Notes under the pieces: generated by a model
What the model was told of the DNA's origin: nothing
The model's database searches: none
Seen by the model: only the letters and a program-made list of their open reading frames with translations
From: a virus
IMG/VR virus record: IMGVR_UViG_3300025083_004076
Coordinates: 1 to 25,782 of that record
DNA: 25,782 bases
Reading direction: 5' to 3' (one strand)
In this document: positions 14,913-23,867 of the stretch, piece after piece
Numbering within the stretch: the first letter of the stretch is position 1
Layout of the letters: each line of letters starts with the position of its first letter
Made by a program: the position numbers and the translations under genes

Positions 14913-16456
14913 TGTGAAAGAGTAATTGGGATGTCATCACTTTCGCTGCTAGACTCCAAATTAACATCAACATTATTAACAGAATTAACAATATCCTGAA
15001 GGTCTCCTCGCTCTTCGATTCTGAAGTTTTGAATATTCAAGTTTATGAAGTTCTTCCTGTTAGAGCCATCTGGCATTTCTATAGGATTAATATCACGAAG
15101 AGGGTTTTTACCTAGGTGGCGAGCTTTAAGATTCACTAACTTATGGGTTCCAAATCTATCTCCATCTTCATGGATTTCATCTGCCACCTTCCTCCTCAAC
15201 AAAAACAAATGAGAACAGAATTGAGTAATCCCATCAGAAAGAGAAACCACGCTTTCATCATCGACTATCGAATCTGGTCCCCTGTTACCTGTAATCCCAA
15301 GCCTGTTTGCTTGAACAGAAGTCATCATTGAAACGCAAGGCTTGCCATCAAAACACAAATCCCTATGAATTGTTTGTTTAAACAAATGAACCATTGAGGC
15401 AACTTGTTGCCAACCATCGTTTTTCCCAAGGTTATTGAAGTCCGTCTTGATGTAATCAAAGCTGAAAATCATTCTATTTCCTCTGCCAACTTTAGAATAG
15501 TAATACCTTTTCAGATAAGAGCACATTTCTTCAGCAGACATGCCAGCAACATTCACATAATAAAACTGCATATTGCCAGACTTTATCTTCTTCCAAGTGT
15601 TACGCACCCTAGCCACGACCTCTTCGACAGACAAATTTTTGTAACTAGAAGTCCTCCACTTTCCACTTTGCAAGAGATAAACGGGTATACCGCTCATTGC
15701 AGAACATTGACGGAAAGTAAGCTCTTCTTCACTCATCTCACCATTATCAAAGTGTAAGACGGGAATATTATATTTGGCTCCAGTTCTTGTAGTATAATCC
15801 ATGCAGAACTGAGTCTTTCCTACGCCAGAACGAGCGACAATAACAGAGATGTTGCCCTCTAGAAGTAGAGATCCGTAGATCTCGTTTATTCTTTCATGTG
15901 GCCCCATTAACCCAGACTCTTCAACAGGATTATTTCCTCTATCCTCAACCAAGTCTTCCATCATGTCAAAAAGATTTATTGGCCCCTCATCAGTAAACTC
16001 AAACTCTTTGATATTTTTGTTATAAATCTCGTCAGCTTTGTCTATAATTTCTGAATATTTTACATCAGGATCGACTTTTTTGACGTAAGAAGCCACATCC
16101 CTTGCGGAGAGGTAAATCTCTCTACGAGCAGAAAACTTTTTCAACTCCTTTACTGAAGAAATGAAGATATCTTCTGTTATCTTATGGTAAACAAGAGAGC
16201 GGATATATTCTGGTAGGTCGATGCTATCTGGAAAGCTTACCTTTAGTTGCTCCAATCTTGGAATGAGAATAGTATCATCAATTGACTCTGCATTATTTAA
16301 TGCATTTCGAATCAATTTAAAAATAGAAAGATGAACTTGAGAATCATCACTGAAGAAATCTTTCTCATTGAGAAATACTGAAACTTCAGCCCACTTGTGA
16401 GGGTGCTGGAGAAGACCTTTTAATACAGTCTTCTCTAGATCCATGCTTGATATCAT
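14909..16456 (-). CDS. DnaB-like replicative helicase
   Basis: The 515-aa protein has a DnaB-type helical N-domain (about 1-110) and a RecA-like motor with Walker A ARSGVGKT (208-215), FDNGEMS with the conserved Glu (E240), Walker B MIFSFDYIKTD (329-339) and MMTSVQANR. The family order and size fit a hexameric 5'-3' helicase. It is larger than usual because of a central segment (about 260-325) and a polar, Asp/Asn/Ser-rich tail. The ATG overlaps the upstream stop as ATGA, and the stop overlaps the primase ATG. It unwinds the fork and partners the primase. Confidence 0.92.
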   Translation of the reverse strand: MISSMDLEKTVLKGLLQHPHKWAEVSVFLNEKDFFSDDSQVHLSIFKLIRNALNNAESIDDTILIPRLEQLKVSFPDSIDLPEYIRSLVYHKITEDIFISSVKELKKFSARREIYLSARDVASYVKKVDPDVKYSEIIDKADEIYNKNIKEFEFTDEGPINLFDMMEDLVEDRGNNPVEESGLMGPHERINEIYGSLLLEGNISVIVARSGVGKTQFCMDYTTRTGAKYNIPVLHFDNGEMSEEELTFRQCSAMSGIPVYLLQSGKWRTSSYKNLSVEEVVARVRNTWKKIKSGNMQFYYVNVAGMSAEEMCSYLKRYYYSKVGRGNRMIFSFDYIKTDFNNLGKNDGWQQVASMVHLFKQTIHRDLCFDGKPCVSMMTSVQANRLGITGNRGPDSIVDDESVVSLSDGITQFCSHLFLLRRKVADEIHEDGDRFGTHKLVNLKARHLGKNPLRDINPIEMPDGSNRKNFINLNIQNFRIEERGDLQDIVNSVNNVDVNLESSSESDDIPITLSQ

Positions 16457-16674
16457 CGGCTACCCCCCTCTTCCAAAGAAATTTCTACTAGCTTACTCAA
16501 AGCCATGTCAACGCAAGTGTTGTCTGTCTTAGTTGCAAAAGTGGGTTGGCCCATATCATTAATATAATATAAGAAAAATCCTTTGTTCCCACCACCTACA
16601 GAACCCGTGCAATCAAAAAGCTTTGTTAAAATGCTATGAGGTAAAGTGGTGTCTGTTTTGTCAAAATTATTCAT
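16453..16674 (-). CDS. Small hypothetical phage protein
   Basis: The 73-aa protein contains CTGSVGGGNKGFFLYYIND and a hydrophilic C-terminus. It has no signal, membrane segment or metal motif. Both ends overlap neighbours as ATGA (endonuclease upstream, helicase downstream), which supports translation. I recognise only a general phage small-protein pattern; the function is unknown. Confidence 0.6.
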   Translation of the reverse strand: MNNFDKTDTTLPHSILTKLFDCTGSVGGGNKGFFLYYINDMGQPTFATKTDNTCVDMALSKLVEISLEEGGSR

Positions 16675-17078
16675 ACAATATCTAGTCTTTTTAGAAGCTC
16701 CTCGTCAATGGTATCCCTTTCCAATATTCTTACAAGCTTAATTTGGTTGATTTCACAAAAATACTCCTTTTTCTCATCTCTCTGCAATTGAGAAAGGAAA
16801 TTTTGCCTAGAGTTTGAGTGGAAGAACTTGTTGTATTTGTAATGTTGATTGCCATCTACCTCTACTGCAAGTTTTTTATTTGCGTTGTAAAAGTCTAATG
16901 TCATTCGTGTCCCAAGAACGGGAAGCTCCTCGAAAACAATATCAGAAACCCAATTTGGGTATAAGAGATCTTTAACTTTTTTTTGGAGCTTACTCCGACA
17001 CTTTTTGTCCCAATCAATTAAATACTTTGTAGAATTCTTTAGCTTTTGTTCTCGACCAGTTGTCGTTAAAAAGATCAT
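16671..17078 (-). CDS. Small PD-(D/E)XK / DUF559-like endonuclease
   Basis: The 135-aa protein is basic at the N-terminus. Its core is TRMTLDFYNANKKLAVEVDG followed by NQHYKYNKFFH, with an acidic pair at D62 and E73, D75 and H79. This resembles DUF559/Vsr-like restriction-endonuclease folds (ExDGxxH). The segment FFHSNSRQNFLSQLQRDEKK is characteristic of a phage-type subgroup. It is coupled on both sides by 4-nt overlaps, downstream of RecA, so a recombination or branched-DNA processing role is plausible. Substrate specificity is unknown. Confidence 0.7.
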   Translation of the reverse strand: MIFLTTTGREQKLKNSTKYLIDWDKKCRSKLQKKVKDLLYPNWVSDIVFEELPVLGTRMTLDFYNANKKLAVEVDGNQHYKYNKFFHSNSRQNFLSQLQRDEKKEYFCEINQIKLVRILERDTIDEELLKRLDIV

Positions 17079-18202
17079 GCAAAAACGTTTTCAGCAATAA
17101 ATAAGTGCATTGCCTTTGTAACCTCTTCATTATTCTCTAAAAGATCATACAAAGCTTTCATACCTTGATACTTCTCCTGAAGTTCAATGCCTCTATCGTC
17201 AAGATATTTGATTAACTCCTCATCAAACTTAAACCAAGAAGCTGACTTTTCAATGAAGTTCCACATTAGAAGAAGTTCGATAATCTCACGCTCAATCCAA
17301 ATAGATTTTCCGTCAGATCGACCATGCTTAATTGGATAGCGAATACGCATACCCGTGCTTTCATTAGTGGACTTTTGGATATGAACCTTGGCGTAATGTC
17401 CAATGATTGGATTCTCTGGGCTTGGCCTTGCTTTTTGGTCTTGCAAGATTAAATCAGACTGATTTCTCCTTTCAAAGTTAATAATCCAGTCTGGATAGTG
17501 AAGTGCTGCATTGCCACCGCTAGAATTGGTTTGGTTATTTGGGTCACTAGCTGCATACTGACTCGTTTTAATAGTTGACCGAACCTGAGAGATCATAATA
17601 CACATATGACCAAATTTACCCATCCCAAGACTAACTCGCTTTAAGAAGTCTGAAGTGAGAGATGCACCCGCTGCAACTTTCGCTGCATCACTAGTGGTCT
17701 TCTCTAGATCAGATTTAGGAAGCAAGCCATCCATGCTGTCGATGACAATGCAAAATCTTTCTTTATCTGGATTATTCCTTAGCAACTCTCTAAGGCCATC
17801 AAAAACTGTATCATAAATGTGGCACTCCCAAACAAGGCAAGTCCCTAACTCCCAATCTTCTGGGTCAGTAACAAACTTTAATCCAGATCGCTTTTGAATA
17901 TCTTCTGATAAGCGACCTTCTGCTTTAATATAAAGCCCTTTGGTTTTCTCTACTGTCTCCAGCATGTTCTTCATAACATGTAGAGCTTCGTTTGTTTTGC
18001 CCCCTTCGTTGCAACCAATAAAACGCTGTAAACCAGCGCCAAGACCACCACCAATAAACTGGTCTAAAATTAAAGAGCCAGTTGAAACTATATAAGGCTT
18101 CGCAGTCTCTTCGTAATTGTAATGGAAATCTTTATTACTCTTAAAAAACTTCGACATAAATTGCGAAGTGCCAATTTTTTCTTTTGCGTTTTTCTTACTC
18201 AT
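17075..18202 (-). CDS. recA: RecA/UvsX-like recombinase
   Basis: The 375-aa protein has STGSLILDQFIGGGL (about 40-54), Walker A GCNEGGKT (63-70), a DAEHALD-like segment KAEGRLSED, Walker B CIVIDS (151-156), MISQVR (about 203-208) and the family signature SSGGNAALHYPDWI (about 227-240). The Walker A spacing is normal but its interior is unlike the bacterial GPESSGKT. The length is close to RecA and UvsX. It catalyses strand exchange on phage DNA. It stands between a zinc-ribbon protein (8-nt overlap) and an endonuclease (ATGA), at the head of the replication operon. Confidence 0.9.
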   Translation of the reverse strand: MSKKNAKEKIGTSQFMSKFFKSNKDFHYNYEETAKPYIVSTGSLILDQFIGGGLGAGLQRFIGCNEGGKTNEALHVMKNMLETVEKTKGLYIKAEGRLSEDIQKRSGLKFVTDPEDWELGTCLVWECHIYDTVFDGLRELLRNNPDKERFCIVIDSMDGLLPKSDLEKTTSDAAKVAAGASLTSDFLKRVSLGMGKFGHMCIMISQVRSTIKTSQYAASDPNNQTNSSGGNAALHYPDWIINFERRNQSDLILQDQKARPSPENPIIGHYAKVHIQKSTNESTGMRIRYPIKHGRSDGKSIWIEREIIELLLMWNFIEKSASWFKFDEELIKYLDDRGIELQEKYQGMKALYDLLENNEEVTKAMHLFIAENVFA

Positions 18203-18641
18203 CTAAAAAATCTCTCAGGGTTTTTCTTTTTTCGATCAATATATCTTCTCCTACTTTTAACTTATGGTCAACCATTTTTTCGGAGTTTTTAGGCTTATAG
18301 TGAAATTCCCTGTGTTTCTTATCTAGATAAGACAAGCCATCTTGAGTTAAGAAGTACTTAATTGAATTGTCCAACTTAAATGGAGGCTTGACCTTCAACA
18401 AAAAGTCAGCGTCATTCTCAAAGCGTTTGAAGACCTTCGTGGCTGTGATCATATCCAGCTTATAATTTATTGAAGGCTGATTATTCAGCATCTTCTTTAT
18501 AAACTGCTGCCTCTCTTTGAAATAAGTAGGCTTTTTGGGTGTTTTTTTTTGATTTTTAAATAAAAACCCACACTCGCACTCTAACGAACGACTAGAACAC
18601 AAAGCAGAACACTTTGGACATTCCTTTTTACCCCTTGGCAT
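18195..18641 (-). CDS. Zinc-ribbon phage protein of unknown function
   Basis: The 148-aa protein starts MPRGKKECPKCSALCSSRSL, then ECECGF. Cysteines C8, C11, C22 and C24 form a treble-clef or ribbon pattern, with extra C15. The remainder is basic and probably helical (about 35-110). Proteins with RGKKxCPxC...CxCG at the N-terminus are common in large phages and often linked to DNA metabolism or transcription. It is the first gene of the replication operon, overlapping RecA by 8 nt. A DNA-binding or regulatory role is inferred. Confidence 0.65.
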   Translation of the reverse strand: MPRGKKECPKCSALCSSRSLECECGFLFKNQKKTPKKPTYFKERQQFIKKMLNNQPSINYKLDMITATKVFKRFENDADFLLKVKPPFKLDNSIKYFLTQDGLSYLDKKHREFHYKPKNSEKMVDHKLKVGEDILIEKRKTLRDFLDE

Positions 18642-18650
18642 AAGGTTATC

Positions 18651-19679
18651 CTAATATGCACTCATATCGTTTGCAACCATTTTTCTTACCAAGCCTAAAA
18701 AATCTGTTTTTGGAGACCAGCCAAGCTCTCTTCTGGCTAAGTCAGAATCTCCTAAAAGCAAGTCTACTTCAGCGGGGCGATAAAAAGCTGGGCTAATCTG
18801 GACTAAGATCTTGTCTTCATGGTAATACTTCTCGTTAACACTATAGCCATCCCATCGACATTGATCTTTAGCAAATCCTGCAAAATTGAAAGCCTCCTCA
18901 ACAAATTCTCTAATCGAGTGTGTTTCGTCTGAAGACAAGACATATTCTTTTGGATGCTCTTGGTTGAGCATCAACCAAACACCTTCAACAAAATCTTCAG
19001 CATCGCTCCAATCTCGCTTGGCATCTACATTACCTAACTCAAGAGGCATAAAATCTCCACTAGGGTATTCTTTTTGAATACGAGATACATTTTTGGTAAT
19101 CTTACGAGTTACAAACTCTTCTCCGCGACGAGTTCCTTCATGGTTGAATAACCATCCTTGAATAGCAAACAAATGATAGGAATCTCTCCATACTTTTACC
19201 ATGTGCCTCGCACTAGCCTTAGAAACACCATAAGGGCTTCTTGGTCGCAACGGATGAAGTTCTGACTGTGGAGAATGTAAAACGTCTCCAAACTCCTCTG
19301 AGGAGCCAGCGTTGTAATAACGGCATTTAGGACAATGTTTGCGAATTGCCTCAAGCTGATACATTACAGCCATAGCGTTTGTGTTCATGTGGTTCGCTGG
19401 TTGGGTCCAACTAACCCCCACAAAAGAATTAGCCGCAAAATTAATAAAATAATCTGGCTTCTCTTTAGAGATAACCTCTTCTGTATTTACAGAATCAGTA
19501 ACGTCTAAGTCAATGAGTTTAAAGCGTGGATTATCTACCAGATGAGCAATATTGCCATGATTTTTTACACTTAAACGTCGAACTCCAGCAATAATAGTGT
19601 GTTCAGTATTCTTCAAAAGGTAGTCTGCCATAAAACTACCATCTTGTCCTGTGACTCCTGTGATAATTACTTTTTTCAT
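18651..19679 (-). CDS. gmd: GDP-mannose 4,6-dehydratase
   Basis: The 342-aa SDR has the NADP-binding block TGVTGQDGSFMADYL (G8, G11, G14), FAANSFVGVSW, GSSEEFG (about 125-131), the catalytic YxxxK at Y150/K154 and NHEGTRRGEEFVTRKIT. The last block is diagnostic for Gmd, where it normally reads NHESPRRGETFVTRKIT. It converts GDP-D-mannose to GDP-4-keto-6-deoxymannose, the branch point for GDP-fucose, rhamnose and perosamine. One hand-counted 60-nt line here is about 50% GC, well above the rest of the sugar genes, which suggests a separate origin. Confidence 0.93.
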   Translation of the reverse strand: MKKVIITGVTGQDGSFMADYLLKNTEHTIIAGVRRLSVKNHGNIAHLVDNPRFKLIDLDVTDSVNTEEVISKEKPDYFINFAANSFVGVSWTQPANHMNTNAMAVMYQLEAIRKHCPKCRYYNAGSSEEFGDVLHSPQSELHPLRPRSPYGVSKASARHMVKVWRDSYHLFAIQGWLFNHEGTRRGEEFVTRKITKNVSRIQKEYPSGDFMPLELGNVDAKRDWSDAEDFVEGVWLMLNQEHPKEYVLSSDETHSIREFVEEAFNFAGFAKDQCRWDGYSVNEKYYHEDKILVQISPAFYRPAEVDLLLGDSDLARRELGWSPKTDFLGLVRKMVANDMSAY

Positions 19680-19712
19680 TATATTTCTGCTGTAATATTG
19701 TATAACACTTCA

Positions 19713-20798
19713 TTAATACTCGTTAACTATTTCTACAATGTGATTCATTTCAATTTTAGTCAGCCACCAACCAACTGGTATATTAACCAAACGAGAATCA
19801 AACTCATTTAATTTCTCCAATGATCTATCTTCACCTCCAAAAACAGAATATTTATCATTTCGAACATGAACTCTATCGCAAGAAATACCTTTTGATAACA
19901 AAAACTTAATAAATTTTTTTCTATCATCAACCAATAAAGAATAAATCCAACTTGAACTCCATGTATTGCTTGGATTCCTCATCTTTGTTACCTTTGGATT
20001 TTTTATGGAAACATCGTAGAAAGATTTGTTAGAGATGTGACTGTCTATGATAAAATCAATATGCTCTAGATTATTCAATCCAATAGAAGCATTGATGTTA
20101 TTCATATGGTATTTGTAGCCAGATTCTGGAATATCTTGATCCCACCTACTAAGGCCATTGAATTTTCTATCTAATCCAAACCACCTAATTTTTCTAGCCC
20201 TAATAACATCCTCTTCGGATTTACAAGCTAAAGCTCCTCCATCTCCACAAGTAAGATGTTTAATTGCTTGAAAAGAAAAGCAAACAAAGTCAGAATGATT
20301 GCCTATCTTAACTCCATTATATTCTGAACCTAATGCATGAGCGGCATCTTCGATAACTTTTAAATTAAATTCTTTTGCTATAGAATGAATTTGATCTAAA
20401 TCAACTGGTTGGCCAGCCCAATGAACGACAACAATCGCTTTTGTTTTATCTGTGACCTTAGACCTAACGCTTTTAGGACAAATATTACCAGTTGTGATAT
20501 CAACATCTGCAAAAACCAACTTAGCACCCATATTGAAGAATGGCTCATTTGTAGCCATACAAGTCATTGCTGTTGTAATAACTTCGTCACCAGATTGAAT
20601 ATCAGATAATACTCCAGCTAAATGAAGAGCTGATGTGCCACTGTTAGTTAGGGATACATTTTCATTACCAATATAATCAGAGAAGGCTTTTTCGAATTTA
20701 TCTGAATATTCTCCTTCTGTCAAACATCCTTGAGAAAAAATATTATTCAGATCAAAAACACATTTATCTGACATGAATGGTTTGAAAAGTGGAATCAT
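19713..20798 (-). CDS. DegT/DnrJ/EryC1-type sugar aminotransferase
   Basis: The 361-aa PLP enzyme has a start MIPLFKPFMSDK, TNSGTSALHLAG (about 51-62), VVHWAGQPVDLDQI, EDAAHALGSEYNG and FSFQAIKHLTCGDGG with the Schiff-base Lys at K180. The active Lys is present, so it is an aminotransferase and not a ColD-type dehydrase. It likely aminates a 4-keto-6-deoxy sugar nucleotide, either from the adjacent dehydratase at 20803 or from Gmd (a perosamine-type product). It follows the dehydratase by 4 nt. The exact sugar and nucleotide cannot be read from sequence. Confidence 0.88.
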   Translation of the reverse strand: MIPLFKPFMSDKCVFDLNNIFSQGCLTEGEYSDKFEKAFSDYIGNENVSLTNSGTSALHLAGVLSDIQSGDEVITTAMTCMATNEPFFNMGAKLVFADVDITTGNICPKSVRSKVTDKTKAIVVVHWAGQPVDLDQIHSIAKEFNLKVIEDAAHALGSEYNGVKIGNHSDFVCFSFQAIKHLTCGDGGALACKSEEDVIRARKIRWFGLDRKFNGLSRWDQDIPESGYKYHMNNINASIGLNNLEHIDFIIDSHISNKSFYDVSIKNPKVTKMRNPSNTWSSSWIYSLLVDDRKKFIKFLLSKGISCDRVHVRNDKYSVFGGEDRSLEKLNEFDSRLVNIPVGWWLTKIEMNHIVEIVNEY

Positions 20799-20802
20799 AA
20801 AA

Positions 20803-21819
20803 TCATTCTACTAACCAATGAGGATTTTTTAAAGTCCAATTTACTGTTTTCTCAAGACTTCTCCTGAAATCAACAGGAACAGACCAACCCAAGTTTTCCA
20901 ATTTATCTCCATTTAATGCATACCTTAAATCATGCCCCGGCCTTTTAGAATGATAATCTGTCATTTCATAATCAGCTTTTTTACCCATGATATCAGAAAT
21001 GATTTCAACCACTTCTAAATTAGAAAGTTCCTCACAACCTGCAATGTTGTAACGACCCTTTGAAGAATCGTGGTTGTCCAACAATTCAGTTGTATTCTGC
21101 AATACATAAATGAAGGCATCAGCTACATTTCTAGCATGGATATAAAATCTACTTCCAGCCTTTGTTTTGTCTGGGTAAGAATGGATGTAAATTTTTTCAT
21201 CATTAAGGATTGATTTAATTACTTTTGGAATAAATTTTTCTGCATGTTGTCTTTCACCAATAATATTCATCGTATTGGTTATGACAATAGGGAGTCCATA
21301 AGTATTACAGTATGATTCGCAAAGCGTTTCTCCAGTAGCTTTAGAAGCGGAATAGGGATTACCACAATTGAATCTATCCCCTTCTTTATAGGAGAAGCCC
21401 TCTTCAGCATTACCAAAAACTTCGTCTGTAGAAAAATACATAAACTTTTCTAAATTAGTGCATTTTTGTCTTGCGAATTCAAGAAGGTTCAAAGTTGAGT
21501 CCACATTATTTTTTACAAAATTAACTGGATCAACAATTGAGTTTTCAACATGAGATTCTGCCGCAATATGTAAAATATAATTAACGTCAGATATTTCTTT
21601 TTCCATGCCTTTCGAAATCTCAGAGCAAAGATCAAAAGAAAACATTTTAAAGCGTGGATTTGAGAGGATATTTGTTTCTTGCACTCTTGATAAACCAAAA
21701 GAAGAATAACTTAATTTATCAATACAATAAACATCCCAGTCAGTATTCCTAAATATGTGATCAATCACATGATGACCAACAAATCCACAACCTCCAGTAA
21801 CTAAAGCTTTCTTTTTCAT
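20803..21819 (-). CDS. NDP-sugar 4,6-dehydratase (RmlB-like)
   Basis: The 338-aa SDR has TGGCGFVGHH (G9-G15), AAESHVENSI, the active-site triad STDEVFG (T131, D132, E133), YSASKATGE (Y156, K160), GERQHAEKFIPKVI, SRFYIHARNVADA and RPGHDLRYALNG. The DE pair after Thr defines dehydratases such as dTDP-glucose 4,6-dehydratase. The substrate is probably dTDP-glucose, but UDP- or GDP-sugars are possible. It overlaps the acetyltransferase by ATGA and precedes the aminotransferase, giving the classical order for making a 4-amino-4,6-dideoxy sugar. Confidence 0.87.
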   Translation of the reverse strand: MKKKALVTGGCGFVGHHVIDHIFRNTDWDVYCIDKLSYSSFGLSRVQETNILSNPRFKMFSFDLCSEISKGMEKEISDVNYILHIAAESHVENSIVDPVNFVKNNVDSTLNLLEFARQKCTNLEKFMYFSTDEVFGNAEEGFSYKEGDRFNCGNPYSASKATGETLCESYCNTYGLPIVITNTMNIIGERQHAEKFIPKVIKSILNDEKIYIHSYPDKTKAGSRFYIHARNVADAFIYVLQNTTELLDNHDSSKGRYNIAGCEELSNLEVVEIISDIMGKKADYEMTDYHSKRPGHDLRYALNGDKLENLGWSVPVDFRRSLEKTVNWTLKNPHWLVE

Positions 21820-22298
21820 TTTACCAATTTCATTTTTACAGATTCAAACCCATTAAGAGTAACATCTTCTATCTGAATAAAACCTAATTTTACATAAAGA
21901 GTATACGCTCTGGTGTTTTTTTTATCAACATATAAGAAATATTCATCTTTTTTAACAACAGAAAAGAATTTCTCATAAGCTGGAACAGCAATTTTTCTGC
22001 CTTGGAATTTTTCCTCTATATCAAGGCCAATAAAAAAATTATCGCCCTCATAGCTTGTTCTAAAATACCCAATTTTTTGAGAATCTAACTCTAAAATATA
22101 ATAAATTGAATCAGTTACTTCAAACCAAGATTTACATTCATCAAGAGTATATTGAGTTTTATCATGGAGATACTCACAACAAGAATTCCTCACCTTATTA
22201 AAATAAGGCAAGTCTTCTGACTCCATAACTCTTAAGTTTAATCTATCAAAATATTCTTGAATAGATTTCTGCTCTCCTTGTTTTTTCACTATTGTCAA
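21816..22298 (-). CDS. GNAT-family N-acetyltransferase
   Basis: The 160-aa frame begins at a TTG (22298); the first ATG is at 22226, giving about 136 aa. The core shows a GNAT pattern: LNLRVMESEDLPYFNKVRN, YYILELDSQKIGYFR, FFIGLDIEEKFQGRKIAVPA (acetyl-CoA loop region) and a C-terminal NTRAYTLYVKLGF (acetyl-CoA end motif). It resembles WecD/PseH-type enzymes that N-acetylate amino sugars. The ATG would lose the first beta strand, so the start is uncertain. It is coupled to the dehydratase by ATGA and overlaps the upstream gene by 53 nt if the TTG is used. Confidence 0.8.
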   Translation of the reverse strand: MTIVKKQGEQKSIQEYFDRLNLRVMESEDLPYFNKVRNSCCEYLHDKTQYTLDECKSWFEVTDSIYYILELDSQKIGYFRTSYEGDNFFIGLDIEEKFQGRKIAVPAYEKFFSVVKKDEYFLYVDKKNTRAYTLYVKLGFIQIEDVTLNGFESVKMKLVK

Positions 22299-22935
22299 AA
22301 AGTTTATTTATCTCATGAAATCCAAAGCTTTCTCCAAAACCAACATTTCCTGTAGCTAAGTGATGTTCCAAGGAAAATTTTTCACAAACATTTAGCGGAG
22401 CATAATTAATACCCATGCCTTCAAGTAAAAATCTTAAATACAAGCTAACCGTAACGTCTTCTGGAAAATTTTTTAAACTCTTATTATTAGAAACAAGCTT
22501 TGATACTAACTTAGTGAAATTCTTAGATCTTAAAGAAAACCCACCATTACCATTGACTAAAAATCCAGAGTTATGCATTGGAGCACCAATGAAGTCGTAA
22601 TTTAAAAAATCTTTATCCCACTTATCTGGATTTTCAATAAAGCCATCATGATGAAAATTAATCATAAAATCAGTTTCAAATAACTGATTATAATTGATCA
22701 AAACAAAAACAGAAAAATCTTCGTATTGTATTTCTGGTATCTTTACAATTTCAAAATCTTGTGGATCAACTGAAGGATCTTCGAAAGTATATATCACCTT
22801 TCTGCCAAAATTTATTTTTTTGGAAGAATGTTGCCCTATCTTAATTATCGAGTCTACATCTGTATATCTTGAATCAGATCTATTGCCGACAATAGAGAGA
22901 TAGGTTACATTTGAGAGATCAATTTTCGGCTCCAT
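22246..22935 (-). CDS. DUF5672-like glycosyltransferase
   Basis: The 229-aa protein has the DUF5672 hallmark order: FHHDGFIENPDKWDKDFLNY (about 94-113), YDFIGAP, then GNGGFSLRSKNF (about 129-140) and FPEDVTVSLYLR. The DG and GNGG motifs resemble the metal and donor site of GT-A-like enzymes. It would transfer a sugar in the cytoplasm onto an undefined acceptor. It overlaps the GT90-like gene by 17 nt. The family was called by pattern, without search. Confidence 0.75.
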   Translation of the reverse strand: MEPKIDLSNVTYLSIVGNRSDSRYTDVDSIIKIGQHSSKKINFGRKVIYTFEDPSVDPQDFEIVKIPEIQYEDFSVFVLINYNQLFETDFMINFHHDGFIENPDKWDKDFLNYDFIGAPMHNSGFLVNGNGGFSLRSKNFTKLVSKLVSNNKSLKNFPEDVTVSLYLRFLLEGMGINYAPLNVCEKFSLEHHLATGNVGFGESFGFHEINKLFDNSEKTRRAEIYSRIF

Positions 22936-23866
22936 TATACAATTGGTTATATTTTTCTAAAAGCCAAGAAAAGAAAGTCACATGGGTGGAGTCATCATTT
23001 AAGATTGATGAAAATTGTTTTTGCTTTTCTAATATTTTTTTATCGCGCTCACTATCATTGCTCTTAAAGAATTCTAAAAGGGAATCTACATCAAAGTTTG
23101 GAACAATATTATGGTCGTCTAAAAATTTAGAATACCACAAGTGAGATATTTTTTTAGAACCAAAGTGAATTTTCAGAAGAATTGAGTTCAATCCCATAGC
23201 CCATAAGTTCCTATCCCAAGCAACTGTGTGACCATATATATCAGCTATATATTTAAACGCAGATTGATCTTCCATTGATAAAAAATCACCACTAATGTCA
23301 TCAAAATTAAAACCAAAATGGTCCAAACTAGATTTACAATAATTATCAAACTTAGAAATTTTTAAATCAAAGCCCTCTTCTGAAGAAAATTTATCACAGA
23401 TATTAATCCTTTCATTATGAGATGCAATAGGGTAAGACCCAGTATCTGCACCTCTAAAGACTACAGCATGTTTCTTCTCAGAAAAATCTATTGTATCAAT
23501 CGGCTTATAATTTCTATAAGCAATACAGTAATGGGGATCTGGAACTAAAATATGATTTGAACCAGAGTATTTAGAAAATGTGAATACAGGAAAGTCACTA
23601 AAAACTTCATGGTCAGAAAGGTTTAAAATTAATTTAAAATGAAAGTTCTTCCCAGATATACAGTCTTTTAAGATGCCAACAAAACCATTTAGTCTAACTG
23701 TGTGATTAGAATCTTCTGACTTTATCAAATAAATCGTATCGCCTTTTACTTCAATCAAAACGCAATTATTCGGCAAAGCAAAATCACTGAATTTGCTGAG
23801 TAAAAATGGATCAGAGTTGGATAGCGAAAAGTCTAGAGATTCTTTAATTAAGTCAGACGAATTCAT
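22919..23866 (-). CDS. GT90 (CAP10)-like glycosyltransferase
   Basis: The 315-aa protein contains AVVFRGADTGSYP (about 134-146), FKYIADIYGHTVAWDRNLWA (about 204-223), SILLKIHFGSKKISHLWY and HNIVPNFDVDSLLEFF. This order (FRG, KYIxDxxG, W.R, LK, W, H..VP..) is typical of GT90/CAP10 proteins that transfer xylose or glucose in other organisms. The N-terminal 120 residues are less conserved. It lies between two other glycosyltransferases. It would act in the cytoplasm or on the membrane face to modify a glycan or protein; donor and acceptor are unknown. Confidence 0.75.
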   Translation of the reverse strand: MNSSDLIKESLDFSLSNSDPFLLSKFSDFALPNNCVLIEVKGDTIYLIKSEDSNHTVRLNGFVGILKDCISGKNFHFKLILNLSDHEVFSDFPVFTFSKYSGSNHILVPDPHYCIAYRNYKPIDTIDFSEKKHAVVFRGADTGSYPIASHNERINICDKFSSEEGFDLKISKFDNYCKSSLDHFGFNFDDISGDFLSMEDQSAFKYIADIYGHTVAWDRNLWAMGLNSILLKIHFGSKKISHLWYSKFLDDHNIVPNFDVDSLLEFFKSNDSERDKKILEKQKQFSSILNDDSTHVTFFSWLLEKYNQLYNGAEN

Positions 23867-23867
23867 T

